A stretch of 64,000 bases of DNA from the NCBI GenBank assembly GCA_037179385.1, contig CM074195.1, positions 29,220,222 through 29,284,221 on the forward strand, written 5' to 3'. Under the pieces are notes generated by a model. That model searched no databases and was not told the origin of the DNA. It saw only the letters and a program-made list of their open reading frames with translations. The position numbers and the translations under genes are program-made. Positions 59,851 to 64,000 of the stretch are shown in pieces (the first letter of the stretch is position 1; every line of letters starts with the position of its first letter). This DNA is from Holothuria scabra (Eukaryota > Echinodermata > Holothuroidea > Aspidochirotida > Holothuriidae).

Positions 59851-60060
59851 ACTCTAAAAGCACATTGGTTAGGTTTGAATGATATGGCGGTCACAGATAA
59901 ACCTACCTTGTTCTGGTTAAACTAACTAGGTAATATGGGTCAAAATTAATATTTCATTGGTAAAATCGATCAATTATTTTGAAATATGGTCCAATATTAA
60001 AACTTTTAAATCTTAACCAGTCTTCCCCGGTTATTTTAACCAGGAAATGAATTTTTTCAA
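59850..60060. repeat. CACTCTAAAA-ended element, GGTTAAAC/AACCAG motifs
   Basis: Starts CACTCTAAAAGCACATTGG. TTCTGGTTAAACTAAC, AAAATTAATATTTC, TTAACCAG and similar AT-rich inverted motifs then fill the block. Compare 52078-52260. Confidence 0.55.
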
Positions 60061-60111
60061 ATCTTCCTTAGTCTTTTCTTTCTGTTTCCTTTCTTGTTTT
60101 CCCTTTTTTCT

Positions 60112-60903
60112 GTGAAAGAACACAATACTGGCTAACAAAAGTGGGGCATTTGGGTCTAGGGCAAAAGATAAGAATGATTAATGATTTAATTGCTGCAGTT
60201 TGTTGATTAATGTGCTGGGAAATGTCATAAATGTAAAGCATCATGTTTGTTAGATGACAAGATTTTGTACGTCACAAAAACTGGTTGTAATGTTTCGCTA
60301 GTTACATAAGACACCAAAATACAATTAGGCATCAAAAATAAAGTTAAAAGACTGAAATTGGTTGAATTTAACTGTAAATTTGTTAATATTACAAGTTGCA
60401 ATGATATATTATTATCTCTTGACTAAAGATCCTCACATTCTGCATCCCTGGCCATGTATGCACCAAATCTATCGTTAGTTACATAAGACACTATTTTGTC
60501 CCACTTTTGGTGTCCTCGTAACCAACTTAGGATTTGCAGTTAAACTTTCCTGCTCAGCTACCCTTTTTAAAATGTTACGGAAGAGTAATTTATTAACATG
60601 TTAAGGTTCTAATCCAACATATTTACAAGCAGTTCACACCAAATTATATTATTGATTAAGCTTTTGGTCCATTGCTGTGAATTGGTGCATGTTTTGGTGT
60701 CTTTGTAACTAACATTTACTTTTTTAGCTATCCAATACAGAATACAAAAGAAAAGACAAACATGGTTGATGTGGAAGTATAGACCAGCATGTCACCAAAT
60801 CACAGTATCAAAAATGAATCATGAAATTATGAGTCACAGTCACATTTAAGCCCAACAAAAGTAAGGAATGTTATGTTTTTATGCCAGTATTGTGTTCTTG
60901 CAC
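60112..60903. mobile_element. Inverted-repeat element, 792 bp
   Basis: The ends carry GAACACAATACTGGC and GCCAGTATTGTGTTC inside GTG...CAC, 21 bp with one mismatch. The interior repeats TAGTTACATAAGACACC (60299, 60475) and its inverse GGTGTCTTTGTAACTAAC (60695). Possible TTCT target duplication. No coding frame. Confidence 0.65.
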
Positions 60904-62443
60904 TTCTAGCTGGGAGGGGGTAGGGACTTTGACGCCACGCACACACGCTTATTAATAGGCTATATTGAATTACTTGTTAGCCATAATGATCGTAAAGTTG
61001 TACATAATGCAATATATCTGTATACGTCTCTCATTTACTATTCATTCCAGACAAAGCTTACAACTTCATCCTGTAAACGAACATGGAATCCTATTAAAGT
61101 ATGCTCCGATTAGGTCAAATGTATGATATTAATTATCGGTCACGTTATTAACAAATTAGAACTGTTATGATTGGACTGCATGAGTTTTTCATTTTCTCCT
61201 TGGATTTCATTCTGAATTTTTCCCTCTTTTTTTTCAACCCGGAGAGCATGTAGGCCGAAGAGCTGTGAATGTGATCGTTGAGAATCTAGATCACATTTAT
61301 TTCTTTTTACAAATAGGCCGGCCCTGTTAAACTGCGCAAAACCGTGGGAGGGGGTCATTACCTCATTTAAAAAAAAATACCTTGTAGACAATCAAAGCTA
61401 CCGGTAATGGGCGACATTTCAAATATTGGGGACATGTCCACCGTTCCACCGTTCCGCCGTTACCCGGGAATCGCCGCCCATGATATTTCTCAAATTGACA
61501 CAATTAAACGAAATACGGCATGGCGTACAAGCATGCGTTTTCCTGTTTATCTGTTTCTCATCATAATTAAAACATCACACTTAATTATTACGCCAATATT
61601 ACTCAGGTGATAGATTTTAATTGATTTGATCGGATACACTTTAGGGCACTGTGTAAACCCTCTTTCTGTCCGTCTAATTTAACGTTTGAAAAATTTGAAA
61701 ACGTTCACCCAAATATTCGGTTACCATGAATTTGGACAGAAATTTGCCCACGTTAATCATGTTTCATTTTAGCTTGTGTCGAATATTTCTTTAGTCCTTA
61801 ATTTTTTTTTTTTTTAATTTGGATTATGCTTTGATGCCATTTTATTTATGCGCCAATTTTGAAAGTCGGATGTTCGGTTATTTAAGCAAATTGTGCACAT
61901 GCCCCAACAATCTCCAAATAAATCTCTAAAATAATCAATTTGGTCTATACGTACAGAAAACTGTCAGGCCTTGGTTATATTTAGTTAGCTAAATAGTTTT
62001 TCAAAAGCTTTAAAAAAATCAAGGTACTTTTATTCTCTGTATTGGTGAAAATTCCGTCTAAATAGTACATTGGGTTTAGAAGTTGTGACTTTTTAAAGAA
62101 AATATTCCGAAACCACAGTAACACATTGCATTGTGGGGAATCCGGTAGATTGATTGAGCATGCGTCTTTTGTATTTTATGTAATGTCCATTGTTCATATC
62201 ATACATGCAGATGAAATATGCAGACAATTTCAGATCAACCTCAAAGGAACAATATTCAATGTTCCACTGGGGTGAAGTTTCGAGAGCAAATTAGTTACTC
62301 CACTGAATTTAGAAGAACAACAAAAGATTTTAGAAGAAATTTGCCGGTATTACATAACATTTTGCGACCTTGTAGCAACTAGGAGTCTGTTTTTGACAAA
62401 GATAAGCTACCTTCAAACAGAGTTATCTTGAGTTATGAACAAG

Positions 62444-62723
62444 CATGGGCGTCCGCAGAAAAAAAGTCAGGGGGGCAAAATTTCCAGGAGGGAGCAAAAC
62501 CTCCGAGTCACCATGAATTGACACAAAGCATGCGAAAATTTCAGCCAAAAATGCCTCCCATAGGGCCGGAAATGGCATTTCTAAGGCCTATTTTTCGCAT
62601 AGAAACTTGGAAAACACGTTTTGTTTGGATTTCTGCTTTGATTTTTATACGTTTTTTAAAATTTTTGATTTTCCGGGGGAGGGGGCAAGTGTCCCCCCTT
62701 GCCCATACCTGCGGACGCCCATG
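62444..62723. mobile_element. hAT-type MITE with perfect 8-bp duplication
   Basis: 280 bp. The ends CATGGGCGTCCGCAG and CTGCGGACGCCCATG are perfect 15-bp inverted copies. The 8-mer TGAACAAG stands immediately outside both (62436-62443 and 62724-62731). An 8-bp duplication places it with hAT-like elements. GGGGGGCAAAATTT near the left and GGGGGCAAGTGTCCCCCC near the right extend the family signature. Both duplications are identical, so insertion was recent. Confidence 0.95.
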
Positions 62724-62814
62724 TGAACAAGATATGATTGTGGGGTTTGAAGGGAGTGCGATAAAAAAAAAAAAAAACTATTCTCATTTATTTCAGAGCT
62801 AATAAAATTGACAC

Positions 62815-63020
62815 CGGGATATTCCTTTCACGACACACCCACACGAATGTGTTATATAGTCTCAGTCAACTCGTAGAAAAGTTCAAAAGCTTAAAATTTA
62901 TTCTTCAATTTGGTTCAAGTTCAATTTGGTTCCAGTTCAATTTGGCATCCCTTTAGCAGCCTCTTACGACAGGCGGGAAATATTGTGTCCATAGTTTACA
63001 ACCCCCAGCCCATAGGGACG
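62815..63020 (+). repeat. Dispersed repeat X copy 2
   Basis: TCAGTCAACTCG, ATTTATTCTTCAATTTGG, TTTGGCATCCCTTTAG and CTCTTACGACAGGCGGGA correspond to 30240-30470. Only one copy of the 15-bp unit is present here. Confidence 0.6.
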
Positions 63021-63900
63021 CTAAGTCTATAGGATAAGCAGATGGTCTCGCTAGGGCTCTTCTGAACTGATTTAACTTTACCTCCATTTGCAAGGAATAG
63101 ACTGTCATAAGCATGATGTCTTTCTCGAAAACTGGGTGCCGTACTCGAGCAAAAAGACTAGCTTAAACCCTTTTTTCGAATACATTGCTCGTTTTCGTTA
63201 CATGGAATAGTGTTTATAAACGTTCGCGTCCCGTGCTCTTTCACTATATACATAAGGACCTTTCCCCCCGTTTTTCTCATGATTTTCTGATTTGTTCTAT
63301 AAACTGTAGAATAAACGGAACCAATAACATTCTTGTCTGAAAGGCTCTGTTTTGTAGTAGCATTCAGACTCGTCCATTTACTTTGAGGAAATTCAATACT
63401 TAACATGCTGTAGCAAAACGATCTTTAAGTACGCCCTCTTCTATGTTGCTGTTCTTCCTACCCCTCCGTTCTCGGCTTCCGTAGTTTTAAGTGCTTATTA
63501 CTTAAATACTGGCTGCACTTTTCTCTTTACATTTGGTACAAATTGATTTAATTGTTTTCCTTAAGTACTGTTGGAAAATGAAATTTGACATTAAGCACTT
63601 GAACAATTATTCCTTGTTTTATATTGAATATGAACATCAAATCCTGTATTTAGTGTGAGCTCTCAGACAATTCTGCTGACCTTTGATCCATATCGCAAAG
63701 GTTCAAACGGACGGAGAAAATCCACTCGCCATGTATCAATAAGGCACACAGTGTCGAAGAGAAAGCTCGCAAGGGTAGACCGTTGACGACAAGGGTCGCA
63801 AATTATTTTTATTTAGACTAATGTACGCTAAGGGTTTTGATAGACCACCAAAACATTCGCTTGCCAAGCAGCCAAGACTTGACTTATCGCATATACTCAC

Positions 63901-64000
63901 ATCAACGCCGTTGCATTCGTCATGGGAATTCACATCTTTGCACGTGTAGCATCGAACCATACCGGATGGTGCAACGTATGAATACGAATACGAGAAGGAG
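63901..64000 (-). CDS. Three-finger (Ly6/uPAR-like) protein, first visible exon (partial)
   Basis: 33 complete codons to the donor GAT|GTGAGTATATG, phase 0. The domain starts with MVRCYTCKD, whose C-x2-C is the opening pair of Ly6/uPAR domains, and a third cysteine follows in DECNGVD. The frame stays open to the window edge and contains no AG acceptor before it. The exon therefore continues to the right, where the signal peptide is expected; SFSYSYSYVAPSG is the visible upstream part. Met within MVRC is probably internal and not the start. Confidence 0.72.

Larger units (their letters stand above)
56337..63900 (-). other. Intron between exons A and B of the three-finger gene
   Basis: 7.6 kb bounded by donor GTGAGTATATGCG (at 63900) and the acceptor at 56337, minus strand. 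Holds MITE-A, MITE-C, two MITE-E copies, a CACTCTAAAA element, the 60112-60903 inverted-repeat element, a hAT-type MITE and repeat X, all listed separately. No further exon was recognised. 61000-62435 and 63030-63900 show nothing. Confidence 0.65.

Overview
The window is A+T-rich animal nuclear DNA. The sequence indicates this through introns with GT/AG ends, a three-finger (Ly6/uPAR-like) protein gene in phase-0 exons, a Penelope-like retroelement, tRNA-derived repeats, very long (TA)n and (AAT)n microsatellites, and a dense, nested load of short non-autonomous transposons. No operons, bacterial genes or viral genes are visible. A marine invertebrate such as an echinoderm would fit; that placement is inference from overall style, not from a diagnostic gene.

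Only two protein-coding units can be supported. (1) At the right end, on the minus strand, three exons (63901 to the window edge, 56220-56336, 52986-53306) join in frame into the C-terminal part of a cysteine-rich three-finger protein ending in a hydrophobic, GPI-anchor-like tail. Its signal-peptide exon lies beyond base 64000. Its introns (7.6 kb and 2.9 kb) are full of transposon copies. (2) At 47329-49282, on the minus strand, lies a 5'-truncated Penelope-like element with reverse transcriptase palm motifs and a GIY-YIG endonuclease. It is followed by a hammerhead-ribozyme-like motif in its 3' tail, and (TA)n tracts border it on both sides.

The rest is intergenic or intronic DNA built from repeats. 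Left part (1-13.6 kb): mostly unannotatable AT-rich sequence with a 73-bp minisatellite, a tRNA-derived SINE, MITE copies and a degenerate array carrying AGGTCA direct repeats. Middle (14-33 kb): MITEs, a (AAT)n tract, a 2-kb fold-back region built from palindromic ATTTAATGC motifs, a TTAA-flanked inverted-repeat element, a likely solo LTR and LINE 3' ends. Right-middle (33-47 kb): nested MITEs of TTAA type (piggyBac-like) and 8-bp-TSD type (hAT-like), then a rearranged (TA)n/tRNA-like/Penelope block. Right end (50-64 kb): the three-finger gene and its MITE-filled introns.

Family names here are local labels. MITE-A is about 295 bp, TTAA target, 12 copies. MITE-B is about 158 bp, 2 copies, one split by MITE-A. 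MITE-C is about 260 bp with GACGAATCCG ends, 3 copies. MITE-D is about 387 bp, hAT-like, 3 copies. MITE-E is a long-inverted-repeat element carrying TGACGTCA sites, 5 copies. MITE-F is piggyBac-like with CCCTTTACCGTTGT ends, 2 copies. The most informative observations are the ribozyme-like motif, the filled/empty TTAA site, a perfect 74-bp inverted repeat around a tRNA-like segment, and a set of loci that share a CACTSTAAAA end but each hold a different internal short-motif array.
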